Positions 27,486-35,583 are shown, counted from the stretch's first letter. The stretch: DNA of 42,801 nucleotides from Prosthecobacter fusiformis (GCF_004364345.1 NZ_SOCA01000017.1:1-42801); one strand, 5' to 3'. Notes: generated by a model from the letters alone, not told the origin. Numbers and translations are program-made.

Positions 27486-27959
27486 TTAGAAGCGGAAGTG
27501 GGCGAAAGCGCGGTTGGCCTGAGCCTGCTTATGAACGTCGTCACGCTTGCGGACGGCGGAACCCTGGCCTGTGGAGGCCTCTTTCAATTCATTGGCGAGT
27601 GCGCGGTGCATCGGGACGCCTTTGCGACCCCGAGCATAACCGACGATCCAGCGCATGGCCAGAGACTCGGAGCGGCCACCGCTCACTTCCAGAGGCACCT
27701 GGTAGGTGGCACCACCGACACGACGCGCCTTGACTTCAACCTTAGGCTTGGAGTTTTCGATGGCGCGGTTGAAGAGGTCCAGAGGATCGATGGAATCCGT
27801 CTTCTCATTCAACTGCTCGATGGCGGCATACACAATGCGCTCAGCGAGGGACTTCTTGCCGCTCTGCATCACGCGGGCAATCAGGTGGGCCACAAGCTCG
27901 CTATCATAGCGGGAATCTTTGTGAACAGGCTTGTCGTAAACTCTTTTTCTGCGGGCCAT
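27486..27959 (-). CDS. rpsG: Small ribosomal subunit protein S7
   Basis: The protein has 157 residues, standard length. S7 starts assembly of the 30S head and in E. coli represses the str operon. It begins MARRKRVYDKPVHKDSRYDS and carries VMQSGKKSLAERIVYAAIEQ and the later GGATYQVPLEVSGGRSESLA with the C-terminal KRDDVHKQAQANRAFAHFRF. It lies between rpsL and fusA. Confidence 0.98.
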   Translation of the reverse strand: MARRKRVYDKPVHKDSRYDSELVAHLIARVMQSGKKSLAERIVYAAIEQLNEKTDSIDPLDLFNRAIENSKPKVEVKARRVGGATYQVPLEVSGGRSESLAMRWIVGYARGRKGVPMHRALANELKEASTGQGSAVRKRDDVHKQAQANRAFAHFRF

Positions 27960-28010
27960 AACGGTAAAGGGATCGTGGTGGGCTTAACGGATGATTGATT
28001 CAGCAAAGGC

Positions 28011-28421
28011 TTACTTCTTACCCTTGGCAGGAGCGGCAGCAGCAGCACCCTTCTTCGGACGCTTGGCACCATACTTGGAACGGCCACGGCGGCGCTTGTC
28101 CACCCCAAGGCAGTCAAGGGTACCACGGACGATGTGATAACGCACACCCGGCAAATCCTTCACACGTCCGCCACGGACCAGCACGATGCTGTGTTCCTGG
28201 AGGTTGTGGCCTTCACCGCCGATGTAGGCGATAACTTCAAAACCGTTCGTCAGACGAACTTTGGCGACCTTACGCAAAGCCGAGTTAGGCTTCTTTGGCG
28301 TGCGGGTCATGACCTGAAGGCAAACGCCGCGACGCTGCGGGCAGCTTTCAAGCGCAGGCGACTTCGACTTCACCGCTTTATCTTTGCGGCCGTGTCTGAC
28401 GAGTTGATTGATGGTGGGCAT
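28011..28421 (-). CDS. rpsL: Small ribosomal subunit protein S12
   Basis: The protein has 136 residues from the ATG at 28421. The open frame extends 43 codons upstream, but [15 protein letters not shown] is the normal S12 start. S12 monitors codon-anticodon pairing in the decoding centre. The streptomycin-region motifs are intact: [17 protein letters not shown] and [17 protein letters not shown]. The tail is an Ala/Lys-rich extension of about 12 residues. It is the first gene of the 15.6 kb supercluster, so the main promoter should lie upstream in 28422-28700. Confidence 0.97.
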   Translation of the reverse strand: MPTINQLVRHGRKDKAVKSKSPALESCPQRRGVCLQVMTRTPKKPNSALRKVAKVRLTNGFEVIAYIGGEGHNLQEHSIVLVRGGRVKDLPGVRYHIVRGTLDCLGVDKRRRGRSKYGAKRPKKGAAAAAPAKGKK

Positions 28422-28680
28422 GGTCTGAAAAAATGTTCCGTTCCTAAATGACCTAAAAGGGCATGGAATCAGAAGAAGACAGTGCCGCCACCCTCGAGAG
28501 GGTTTAGCACAGTGTTTTTCCGGTTCACTGCTCCGATAGCAAAGACTCACTCTCGTGAATCATTAGCCAGCACTCACTAGGAGCGCTTGGGCCGGGGAGC
28601 GGGCACCTTGGAGGTGATCCCGTTTCGTGCAACATGTTTTTTGCATCTTTGTGAAGTTTTTCACAACCATTTACCTAACA
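28422..28680 (-). promoter_or_regulatory. Leader region of the ribosomal supercluster
   Basis: No gene is called here. It must carry the main promoter of the str-S10-spc genes, but no clean -35/-10 pair was found. An inverted repeat TTGTGAA/TTCACAA lies at 28649-28666 with a 4-base loop. The RNA of the ribosomal strand would contain GGATCACCTCC (complement of 28610-28620), the same as the 3' end of 16S rRNA. A GCACAGTG/CACTGCT near-palindrome lies at about 28506-28532. These are candidate control elements only. Confidence 0.4.
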
Positions 28681-28803
28681 CATCCGAAGCATTTCCCCTT
28701 CCCCAAAGCCTTTCCAGGCCCTCCCTCCCTGATCCCATCTCTGGTTAGACCGCCAATCCACAATTGGTTAGACCCAGGTAAAACCAGCCTCCCTGCCCGT
28801 CCC

Positions 28804-28928
28804 CATGGAGCGCACGCGTCTCGCGTGCCGTCTTGTGCGTCCCGCGCAAGACCGTTCTCACGCCCCCGTCCGCCACCATGGAGCGCCGACGACCCGTCGG
28901 CATACAAAAACAAGTGCCCAGTCCTCAG
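28804..28928 (+). repeat. Second copy of the repeat at 8705-8830
   Basis: It is nearly base-for-base the same as 8705-8830, including the TTGTGCGTCC segment, GACCGTTCT and the terminal CAGTCCTCAG. Here it is followed by two further half-copies near 28950-29040 and 29185-29231. Confidence 0.8.
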
Positions 28929-29052
28929 CTCAGAGCATACCCCGTCCCCCCATGGAGCACACTCGCCAGTCCACCATGGAGCGCGGGCGTCCTCGCCTGC
29001 CGTTGCCTGCGTCCCGCAGGGAACCGTTCTCACGTCCCCGTCCGCCCCAACA

Positions 29053-29169
29053 AGTACTGTGGGAACTCTTGCCCACGACTCGTCCGCCCCAACCCATCCT
29101 CGCCCGCAAATCTCCCCGCTTCTCGAAGCCCCAGAACGCTCGTTCGCGGGCAAGAGTTCCCACGGTACT
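29053..29169 (-). repeat. MITE-like inverted-repeat element, copy 1
   Basis: The ends at 29053-29076 and 29146-29169 are imperfect inverted repeats of 24 bases. The inside (rc) carries GGGGCTTCGAGAAGCGGGG and GATGGGTTGGGG, shared with the copies at 36529-36675 and 39576-39723. This copy is shorter (117 bases) and its left end is the most diverged. It has no coding content. Confidence 0.75.
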
Positions 29170-29326
29170 TCATCCCCCGTCCCCCATGGAGCGCCGACGA
29201 TCCGTCGGCATTCAGAAACCAGTGCTCAGTCCTCAGACTTCCCCCCCTAACCAAGCCCCTAGCTCCTATCCATCCTAAAAGCCCAATTACCCTCTAACTA
29301 CCAGACACTGAATACCGCGGAGCCCC

Positions 29327-29974
29327 CTACCCCTCCCCACACAGCGCCGCATGACGCCGCAGCGCCCCTGCACTCCCCAGCTTCAGCTTCTCTTTAATAC
29401 GGTGGCAGTGCGTCTCCACCGTCTTCACACTCACTCCCAGCTCCTGCGCCAGCTCCCGCGTACTTAGCCCCCGGCCCAGCAGCCGCAGCACCTCCCGCTC
29501 CCGGTTGGACAACCCCGCCTCCGCATTCCCGCGCAGCTCCATCTCCCCGCAGGCCAGCGTATTCAGCATCACATGCTCCACCCGAGGGCCGATGTGCCGC
29601 TCCCCCCGCACCGCACCCTCCAGCGCCACCATGAGCGCCGTCAGCGGATCCCGCCGCGTCACATACCCGCTGGCCCCCGCCTGGAAAGCCCGCTGCACCG
29701 TCAGCGCATCCTCCAGCGCCGTGAAGACCACCACCCGCGCCCCCGCATGCCAGCGCCGCAGCTCCTTAATAAAGGTAAAACCATCCCCCATCGCCAAATC
29801 CACCAACACCAGGTCAGGCTCCCCCTGCTCACACCACCGCCGCGCCCCGCTCAGCGAATCCACATCCCCACAAACACAGAGGGAAGACTTCTCCTTGATC
29901 AACTGCATCAGCCCCAGCCGTGAGGCAGGCTCCGCATCCACGATGAGAACACGCGTTTTTCCAGGATTTGCCAT
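29327..29974 (-). CDS. LuxR/NarL-family response regulator
   Basis: The protein has 215 residues from the ATG at 29974. A longer frame to 30019 exists, but the receiver domain starts at about residue 8. The receiver (8-122) has phospho-acceptor D59 in LVLVDLAMGDG and T85, but the usual acidic pair reads VDAE (only D13 and E15), and the conserved lysine is replaced by arginine (TRRD, 106-109). Residues 153-205 are a clear LuxR HTH (LSNREREVLRLLGRGLSTRE, then VSVKTVETHCHRIKEKL). It binds DNA and probably activates transcription. No sensor kinase is beside it. It is divergent from the four-gene cluster starting at 30142, with 167 bases between, so it could control that cluster. This is an inference from position. 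Confidence 0.9.
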   Translation of the reverse strand: MANPGKTRVLIVDAEPASRLGLMQLIKEKSSLCVCGDVDSLSGARRWCEQGEPDLVLVDLAMGDGFTFIKELRRWHAGARVVVFTALEDALTVQRAFQAGASGYVTRRDPLTALMVALEGAVRGERHIGPRVEHVMLNTLACGEMELRGNAEAGLSNREREVLRLLGRGLSTRELAQELGVSVKTVETHCHRIKEKLKLGSAGALRRHAALCGEG

Positions 29975-30141
29975 ACGAAGATCGATTTCGTCTTCTGTAA
30001 TGGAACATCTGACACACATACAAGCAAATTATTACGCAATATCACTTCCCCCTGTAAGCCCCTTACCCCCGCCCCTACCCCCACACCATTTGACACACCT
30101 CCCCCTCTTGCGTGCATTTCACCCCGCTGTTGGATGCGTGC

Positions 30142-30543
30142 ATGGCACCACAATTCAGATATATCCTAACACGAACCTCGCTGTTAGGCCTCGGCATCGG
30201 CCTTTTGTATATCCCATCTGTATTCAGTCAGACTCCTCCGACTGTCTATATTCAGGTGCCTTCAAACGCCCCAGCAGGGCAGGCAGATTCATCGTTGCTA
30301 AATAGGCCTTCAGATAGCGACATGAGGCCCTTTCGCGGAACGAGGCCCAATGATGGTATCCTCATAATACCAGGCCACAGCACCACCCCTCAGCAGGATC
30401 TTCAGATGCAAATCTTAGCGCTGGAACTCCAGGTAACAAAACAAAAGGAGCTCATTGATTCTCAAACAGCCTACATCGCCAGACTTGAGGCAGAAATCAC
30501 CCGGCTCAAACCACCCGTGTCTCCTGAGGCACCTCAACCTTGA
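30142..30543 (+). CDS. Small exported protein with a C-terminal coiled coil
   Basis: The protein has 133 residues and no recognised family. Residues 1-29 look like a signal peptide (RYILTRT, the hydrophobic SLLGLGIGLLYIPSVFS, then Q). The middle (30-85) is Pro/Ser/Asn-rich and probably flexible. Residues 88-120 (LQMQILALELQVTKQKELID to IARLEAEITRL) form a heptad-type coiled coil, so it likely forms oligomers in the envelope. An upstream GTG at 30112 in frame is an alternative start. TTGACA at 30090-30095 has only a weak -10 partner (TGCATT, 17 bases on). It is the first gene of a four-gene cluster with short gaps. Confidence 0.75.
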   Translation: MAPQFRYILTRTSLLGLGIGLLYIPSVFSQTPPTVYIQVPSNAPAGQADSSLLNRPSDSDMRPFRGTRPNDGILIIPGHSTTPQQDLQMQILALELQVTKQKELIDSQTAYIARLEAEITRLKPPVSPEAPQP

Positions 30544-30568
30544 TTGTTAAATCCTTCCCATACCCATT

Positions 30569-31033
30569 ATGTCCGAAGCCACTCCGCCCAATCCAGCCCT
30601 AACTTTAGAGGAACTGAAAAAAGCTGTGGAGACTAAAACCGCTGCCACTGAGCAAGCGGCCGAGGCCGTGAACCAGATAACCACACAGGGTCAGCCCACT
30701 ACAGAGTCAGCCGCCAACGCAGCCGGTTGGAGTCCAGAGCTGGTCACCCATCTCGGCCTTGGCCTCTTAATCTTCAGCATCCTTCTAATGGGTCTCATCG
30801 GCTTTCTCATTTACAAAGAGAAGATCACGCCACCCCTCCATGATGGCCAGTGGCTCGTCCGCACCCTCGTCATTCCCATCTGCGTCATTGCCGCCGTCTT
30901 TCTCGTCATCACAGGTTATTCGCAGGACCAGATCGCCCCCGTCATCGGCCTCCTCGGCACCATCATCGGCTACCTCCTCGGCGCCGGCACCCGCACCCCT
31001 CCGGATACTGCCGCTCAAGCCCCCACGAGATAA
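30569..31033 (+). CDS. Small membrane protein of unknown function
   Basis: The protein has 154 residues. Residues 1-55 are Ala/Thr/Glu-rich and hydrophilic with no signal peptide. Three hydrophobic stretches follow, at about 60-84 (THLGLGLLIFSILLMGLIGF), 97-117 (TLVIPICVIAAVFLVITGY) and 124-139 (VIGLLGTIIGYLLGAG). The loop IYKEKITPPLHDGQW lies between the first two, and a short polar tail ends the protein. It is presumably in the inner membrane with its N-terminal part in the cytoplasm. No family is recognised. It lies 25 bases after the coiled-coil gene and 58 bases before the lipoprotein gene. Confidence 0.78.
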   Translation: MSEATPPNPALTLEELKKAVETKTAATEQAAEAVNQITTQGQPTTESAANAAGWSPELVTHLGLGLLIFSILLMGLIGFLIYKEKITPPLHDGQWLVRTLVIPICVIAAVFLVITGYSQDQIAPVIGLLGTIIGYLLGAGTRTPPDTAAQAPTR

Positions 31034-31091
31034 TCCATCCGCCATATGCCACATTTTCAGCCGGAACCTCACCTAAAGACCATCTTTTGAT

Positions 31092-32375
31092 ATGATTAAA
31101 TATTGTAATAAGCTGTGTAATACTCGCCTGACACTTTGCTTCATGCCTTTATTGATCATGAGTTGCACAAGCCTTCAAACCACCGAGCAAGGCATTGGCA
31201 ACCAACAGTTTAGCCCTGAAAAAGATGATGGTATGGGACTGCATTATTTTCTTCCAAAGGCTCTGCTTACTATAGAAGGAGCACCAGATGATAAAAGCCC
31301 GGGGGACTTCAAGGTAATCGTCAGTCGAAAAATGGTAGCTGATGATCGCAAAGAATTTCATCTTCGCTGGAAAAACAATCCTTTTTACCACGATAAAATT
31401 TCCACTCCCATTGAGGTCAATGAGCAGTGCCTGCTGACCAGTGTACAATTTGATGCCGAAGATAAGACTGCCGCCATTCTGGAAGACCTTACAAAGACTA
31501 CTATTAATGTCTTCAAGATTCTCGGCGGTGGCGGACCACAGTTAGGGGATGCTCCAGGACCAATGGAATCATTTAGCATTACCTTTGACCCCTTAGATAT
31601 CGCAGAAACACGATCTGCCCAGTCCGCTTTGAAAGCCCTTATCGGAGGCGATATAAATATATGCCCTCCCGCAAATCGCATACAGAGCTGCATAGGCGAT
31701 GGGATGTCAGGGCATGATGGCAAATTCGTCGCCGTGGATCATGCTAGTGCGCAGAGAGAAGCCCAAGATCGAGGTGGGGTGCTATATCATCCACCAATGG
31801 CCATCGAACTGCGCTTCGATTTTAGACCTAAAGCAAACATCATACATCGTGAAACCGTTCTTGTCCCTAACCCAGATAGAATCGCCAGTTTTCATTTCGG
31901 TAGGTCGGCGTTTGTGAAAAGATCCACATCCCTCACATTGAGCAATGGCATGCCGACGAAATTCAGCCTAGACCGTCCTAGTCCCATTCAAGGGTTCACA
32001 GGCATGTTAAGCTCCGTTACTACTATCGTTGGTCAAGCCATCCCTACATTGGTCAATGTTAAAGTGAATAAAGAAATTTCAGAAATAAACGCTGAGAAGA
32101 GTCTAATCGCGGCTAAAACTGCCCTTGCTAATGCTGAAAAAGCGAAACTGGATGCTGACAGTGCACTCAGCAAAGTAATTCTCAATTCAAGCGCTGGAGG
32201 ACCCCAATATGGTACTCCAGATGTCAAAAGCAATATGCAACCCGGTCCTGGGTATACACCACCTGGCGGCGGTAATCCAAAGTCTGGGGATGCCTCTGCC
32301 CAGTCAGGAAAGAATGAGAGTAAAGAAGACACTAAAATGCTACAGTTCCAGGGAACAGTTGAGCTTCCAAACTAA
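31092..32375 (+). CDS. Lipoprotein of unknown function
   Basis: The protein has 427 residues. A lipoprotein-type signal ends at C25 (PLLIMSC; the -2 methionine is unusual), so it should be anchored to a membrane. Residues 40-280 form a mixed, mostly beta-like domain with no recognised motif. It includes FHLRWKNNPF and a region around 225-265 (AIELRFDFRPKANIIHRETV) followed by PNPDRIASFHFGRSAFVK. Residues 310-365 are a helical, Ala/Lys-rich coiled coil (INAEKSLIAAKTALANAEKA). The end (375-427) is Gly/Pro/Ser-rich and flexible. The gene is low in GC and lies between the membrane-protein gene and the protease gene (16-base gap), so the four are probably one transcript. It may hold the protease or a substrate at the envelope. 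The function is unknown. Confidence 0.82.
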   Translation: MIKYCNKLCNTRLTLCFMPLLIMSCTSLQTTEQGIGNQQFSPEKDDGMGLHYFLPKALLTIEGAPDDKSPGDFKVIVSRKMVADDRKEFHLRWKNNPFYHDKISTPIEVNEQCLLTSVQFDAEDKTAAILEDLTKTTINVFKILGGGGPQLGDAPGPMESFSITFDPLDIAETRSAQSALKALIGGDINICPPANRIQSCIGDGMSGHDGKFVAVDHASAQREAQDRGGVLYHPPMAIELRFDFRPKANIIHRETVLVPNPDRIASFHFGRSAFVKRSTSLTLSNGMPTKFSLDRPSPIQGFTGMLSSVTTIVGQAIPTLVNVKVNKEISEINAEKSLIAAKTALANAEKAKLDADSALSKVILNSSAGGPQYGTPDVKSNMQPGPGYTPPGGGNPKSGDASAQSGKNESKEDTKMLQFQGTVELPN

Positions 32376-32391
32376 TTAACAGATCCGATTT

Positions 32392-33297
32392 ATGGCCACC
32401 AAAAAGGCAATAACAAAGAAACCAAAAGGTATTCCAAAGTCACCAGACTCTGTTCCCGACTCCCCCACTCGATGGATGCCCAGAGGCAACATCGGAGCAC
32501 GGCTTCCAAATGTAAAAACCGGCTTCAAAACGGAATGTATCATCCCGGCCGCCTCTTCAATAGTCCCCTTTTCCTCTTCGTTAGCACTGCATCCAATTGC
32601 AGAGAGTTTAGAGCGGCGCTTAAGCGTCTTATCGGAGTTACACACGACGCCTCAAGTCATCTCCAATCCAAATGCGATGCCTTGGAGTTCCCATGTTTTA
32701 ATGGAAATGGTGGCTATTGATGGAAAAAGAAAAATCGGGTCGGGGTGGGTGATTGGTCCGCGCACTATCATTACCGCAGGTCATTGTGTGTATGATGGTG
32801 GATGGATGCGTGAAATATTAATCACCCCAGGAGGCCATGGCTCGCAATTTACTAAGCGCATCCGTGGCATCCATTGGAATACTACAGATGATTGGATCAA
32901 TGGATCAACATCCGCACTTCGAGAAAGTGCAGATGTTGGAGTCGTCTATCTAGACCAAGACATCTCTATAGACACCGGAATCCTTAAATATGCTACATAT
33001 AGTGACAGTGTGATATCCCGTATTCCTGCGGGCCGGATCAGTGTTGCAGGCTTCCCCGCTGACCCTTATGGAACATTTTTGGCAGATTCCGGCACATTAC
33101 GCGGATACACGGCGTCGCATCTTATTTACGACATTCAAACCTATAAAGGCCAAAGCGGAGCCCCTGTTCTTTATTGGGAAAGGGATGACTCTCCCACAGT
33201 CATTGGCATTCACCACTGGGATGTAACAAATAATTTGAACCGTGCCATACGAATCACTCCAGAAGCAGCCAGCTTGTTATTGAACTGGACAGCCTAA
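32392..33297 (+). CDS. V8-like (S1B) serine endopeptidase without signal peptide
   Basis: The protein has 301 residues. The trypsin-fold domain spans about 98-298 with a full catalytic triad: H131 in IITAGHCVY, D181 in ESADVGVVYLD and S255 in YKGQSGAPVL. The last strand, TVIGIHHW (269-276), matches the His-containing pocket of glutamyl endopeptidases such as V8, so cleavage after Glu is likely. Residues 1-95 are lysine/proline-rich then helical and show no signal peptide. They could be a propeptide or a targeting segment for a cytoplasmic or non-classical route. It is the last gene of the cluster. Its stop lies 5 bases from the stop of the opposite-strand Fur gene, and no terminator is visible between them. 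Confidence 0.9.
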   Translation: MATKKAITKKPKGIPKSPDSVPDSPTRWMPRGNIGARLPNVKTGFKTECIIPAASSIVPFSSSLALHPIAESLERRLSVLSELHTTPQVISNPNAMPWSSHVLMEMVAIDGKRKIGSGWVIGPRTIITAGHCVYDGGWMREILITPGGHGSQFTKRIRGIHWNTTDDWINGSTSALRESADVGVVYLDQDISIDTGILKYATYSDSVISRIPAGRISVAGFPADPYGTFLADSGTLRGYTASHLIYDIQTYKGQSGAPVLYWERDDSPTVIGIHHWDVTNNLNRAIRITPEAASLLLNWTA

Positions 33298-33302
33298 TCC
33301 CC

Positions 33303-33788
33303 TCAACCCACCTTCTCCGCGCAGTCGGGGCACTGGCCGAAGAATTCGAGCTCGTGGTACAGCTTTTTGAAGCCGGATTTTTTGGCGATCTGCTTTTCCA
33401 GGACTTGTACGGGGCAGGCGATGTCCAGTTTCTCGATGCGGCCGCAGTCGTTGCAGATGAGGTAATCGCTGTGCTCACCGGGCAGGATCATGGTGTAGTA
33501 GGCGGAGCGGTCATGCAGGCCCAGGCGGCGGATGAGGGAGCGTTCCTCCAGCTTCATCAGCAGGCGATAGACGGTCGCTTTGTCCGCGCCGCTGTCCAGG
33601 TCCTTGGATTCGGCGATGTCTGCCAGCGTCAGTGGCTGGCAGGCATCGATGAGGATGGACAGCACATCCTCCAGCGCCTTGGTGCGGCGCAGGCCGGAGG
33701 CGCGGGCGCGCTCCACGGCCTCCTTGACCAGCTTTTCGGGCTCAGGCCGCACGCAGCCTTCGTGGTGATGATGGTGATGTTTGCTCAC
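33303..33788 (-). CDS. Fur-family metal-responsive repressor (Zur/Fur-like)
   Basis: The protein has 161 residues from a GTG at 33788. A TTG at 33809 would add 7 residues, so the start is uncertain. The N-terminus has six histidines in a row (SKHHHHHHEG), an uncommon extra metal-binding stretch. The winged-helix domain (about 30-90) has the family pattern TLADIAESK..DKATVYRLLM. The dimer domain has LPGEHSDYLICNDCGRIEKL, with the CxxC and histidine ligands, and a second CPDC near the end as a structural zinc site. It probably controls zinc or iron uptake. It lies 61 bases after lysS on the same strand and tail to tail with the protease gene. Confidence 0.9.
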   Translation of the reverse strand: MSKHHHHHHEGCVRPEPEKLVKEAVERARASGLRRTKALEDVLSILIDACQPLTLADIAESKDLDSGADKATVYRLLMKLEERSLIRRLGLHDRSAYYTMILPGEHSDYLICNDCGRIEKLDIACPVQVLEKQIAKKSGFKKLYHELEFFGQCPDCAEKVG

Positions 33789-33849
33789 AGTGCTTCTTGT
33801 TATACACAACGGCTCTGCCGCGTCAGGTGTTGCTAAAAGTCACACCTGC

Positions 33850-35583
33850 TTACTCGGCCTTGCGTTTGAGCTGGGGGAAAAGGACCACGTCACGGATGCT
33901 TTCAGCCCCGGTCAGCATCATGATGAGGCGGTCGATGCCGATGCCGATGCCGCCTGCGGGGGGCATGCCGTGCTCCAGGGCCAGGATGAATTCTTCGTCG
34001 ATCTTTTGGATCTCCTCGCCGGCCTGGTGCTCCAGGCGCTCGCGCTGGACGATGGGGTCGTTCAGCTCAGAGTATCCGGGGCTGATTTCCTGGCCGTTGA
34101 TGACGAGTTCGTAAACGTCCACCACGGAATCATCCGTGGTATTCTGCTTGGCCAGGGGCACCAGCTCCTTCGGCACATGAGTGACGAAGAGAGGGTTGAA
34201 GCTCTTTTCTTCCACCAGTTTTTCAAAGGCCTTCTGGTCCAGCTCATAGTGCTCATCCCCGGCATGGATCTCATGCACGCCCAGGCTCTGCGCACGCTGC
34301 ACTTTTTCTTCCTTGCTGAGGGTGAACCAATCCTCCCCGGCAGCCCCTTTCACCAAGTCCCGGTAGGGGGTGCGCTTCCAGGGGCGGCTGAGGTCGATGA
34401 AGGCCTCCGCACTCAGTTCTTCCAGCTTGGCCAGCATGCCGGCGAAGAAGCCCTTCTGGCCTTCGTTCAGGTGGTCGCCGCAGGCGGTGACAAAGCGGGT
34501 CATTTCTTCCTTGGCCGTCTGGGCCACAGTATTCGCGCTGTCATGGTCCAGCTCATTGAGCGCCTTGTGCGCCATGGCGATCACGGCCTGGAATTCGGTA
34601 TTCGCCTCCGGGGTCAGCGTCAGGTTATGCTCCTGGCACAGGCGCGGGATCATGAACAGGATGGCACGCACTTCCGTCACGCGATTGCGCTTGATGCGCA
34701 GTCCGCCGCAGAACTTTTCCGCCAGGTGGCAGATCAGGCTTTCCACCAGGTCCGCCATCTGCTCGAAGTCGGAGAAGGCCCAGTAGGCCTCCAGCATGGT
34801 GAATTCTGGATTGTGGCGGCGGCTCACACCTTCATTGCGGAAGTTGCGGTTCAGCTCAAAGACGCGTGTGAAGCCGCCCACGAGCAGCCTTTTCAGGTAA
34901 AGCTCCGGCGCGATGCGCAGGTACATCTTCTGGTCCAGGGCATTGAAGTAGGTCTCAAACGGACGCGCAGCGGCCCCGCCGGGGACGTCCTGCATCATGG
35001 GCGTCTCCACCTCCATGAAATCGCGGCCATGCAGGAAGCTGCGGATCTCCGCCACCATCTTGCTGCGGGTCACGAAGATTTCCCGGCTGCGGTCATTGGA
35101 AATGAGGTCCAGGTAACGCTGGCGATATTTGATCTCGCGATCCGCGATGCCATGCCACTTGTCCGGCAGCGGGCGCAGGGCCTTGCCCATGGGGGTGAGC
35201 ACCTTCACATGGATGGAGTTTTCCCCCTTCTTGGTCACGAAGCTCAGGCCCTCAATGCCGACGAAATCGCCGATGTCGATCTGGTGGACAAAGAGGTCGT
35301 AGGCTTCCTCGCCCACATCGTTCTTGCTCAGGTAGCACTGGATGCGGCCCGTGATATCGCCGATGTCAAAAAACGTCGCCTTGCCCATCTGGCGGCGGGA
35401 GAGGATGCGGCCAGCCACGCGGACGTCCAGGCCCTCCGTGAAATTCGCCTTCAGGGTGCCGGGATCATGGGAGACCTCGAACTTGCCGCCGAAGGCCGCG
35501 ATGCCGCGTTTCTGCAACTCCTCCAGCTTGTGGCGGCGGAATTGGAGCAGTTCGGATTCGGAGTGTTCAGGAGCAGGTTGCAT
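33850..35583 (-). CDS. lysS: Lysyl-tRNA synthetase, class II
   Basis: The protein has 577 residues against about 500 in most bacteria. It charges tRNA-Lys in the cytoplasm. The N-terminal OB-fold (50-145) carries VRVAGRILSRRQMGKATFFD. Class II motif 1 is near YRQRYLDLI, motif 2 spans FELNRNFRNEGVSRRHNPEF (242-261) and motif 3 is GIGIGIDRLIMMLTG near the end. The extra length is an insertion of about 80 residues between motifs 2 and 3 (roughly 305-395, helical, HNLTLTPEANTE to AGMLAKLEEL), where E. coli LysS has none. It is upstream of the Fur gene on the same strand. No unusual upstream element was seen. Confidence 0.97.
   Translation of the reverse strand: MQPAPEHSESELLQFRRHKLEELQKRGIAAFGGKFEVSHDPGTLKANFTEGLDVRVAGRILSRRQMGKATFFDIGDITGRIQCYLSKNDVGEEAYDLFVHQIDIGDFVGIEGLSFVTKKGENSIHVKVLTPMGKALRPLPDKWHGIADREIKYRQRYLDLISNDRSREIFVTRSKMVAEIRSFLHGRDFMEVETPMMQDVPGGAAARPFETYFNALDQKMYLRIAPELYLKRLLVGGFTRVFELNRNFRNEGVSRRHNPEFTMLEAYWAFSDFEQMADLVESLICHLAEKFCGGLRIKRNRVTEVRAILFMIPRLCQEHNLTLTPEANTEFQAVIAMAHKALNELDHDSANTVAQTAKEEMTRFVTACGDHLNEGQKGFFAGMLAKLEELSAEAFIDLSRPWKRTPYRDLVKGAAGEDWFTLSKEEKVQRAQSLGVHEIHAGDEHYELDQKAFEKLVEEKSFNPLFVTHVPKELVPLAKQNTTDDSVVDVYELVINGQEISPGYSELNDPIVQRERLEHQAGEEIQKIDEEFILALEHGMPPAGGIGIGIDRLIMMLTGAESIRDVVLFPQLKRKAE

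Noticed and set aside
25284..27998. A 904-residue plus-strand open frame opposite fusA and rpsG
   Set aside because: It lies fully antisense to two certain genes, and its composition mirrors their codons.
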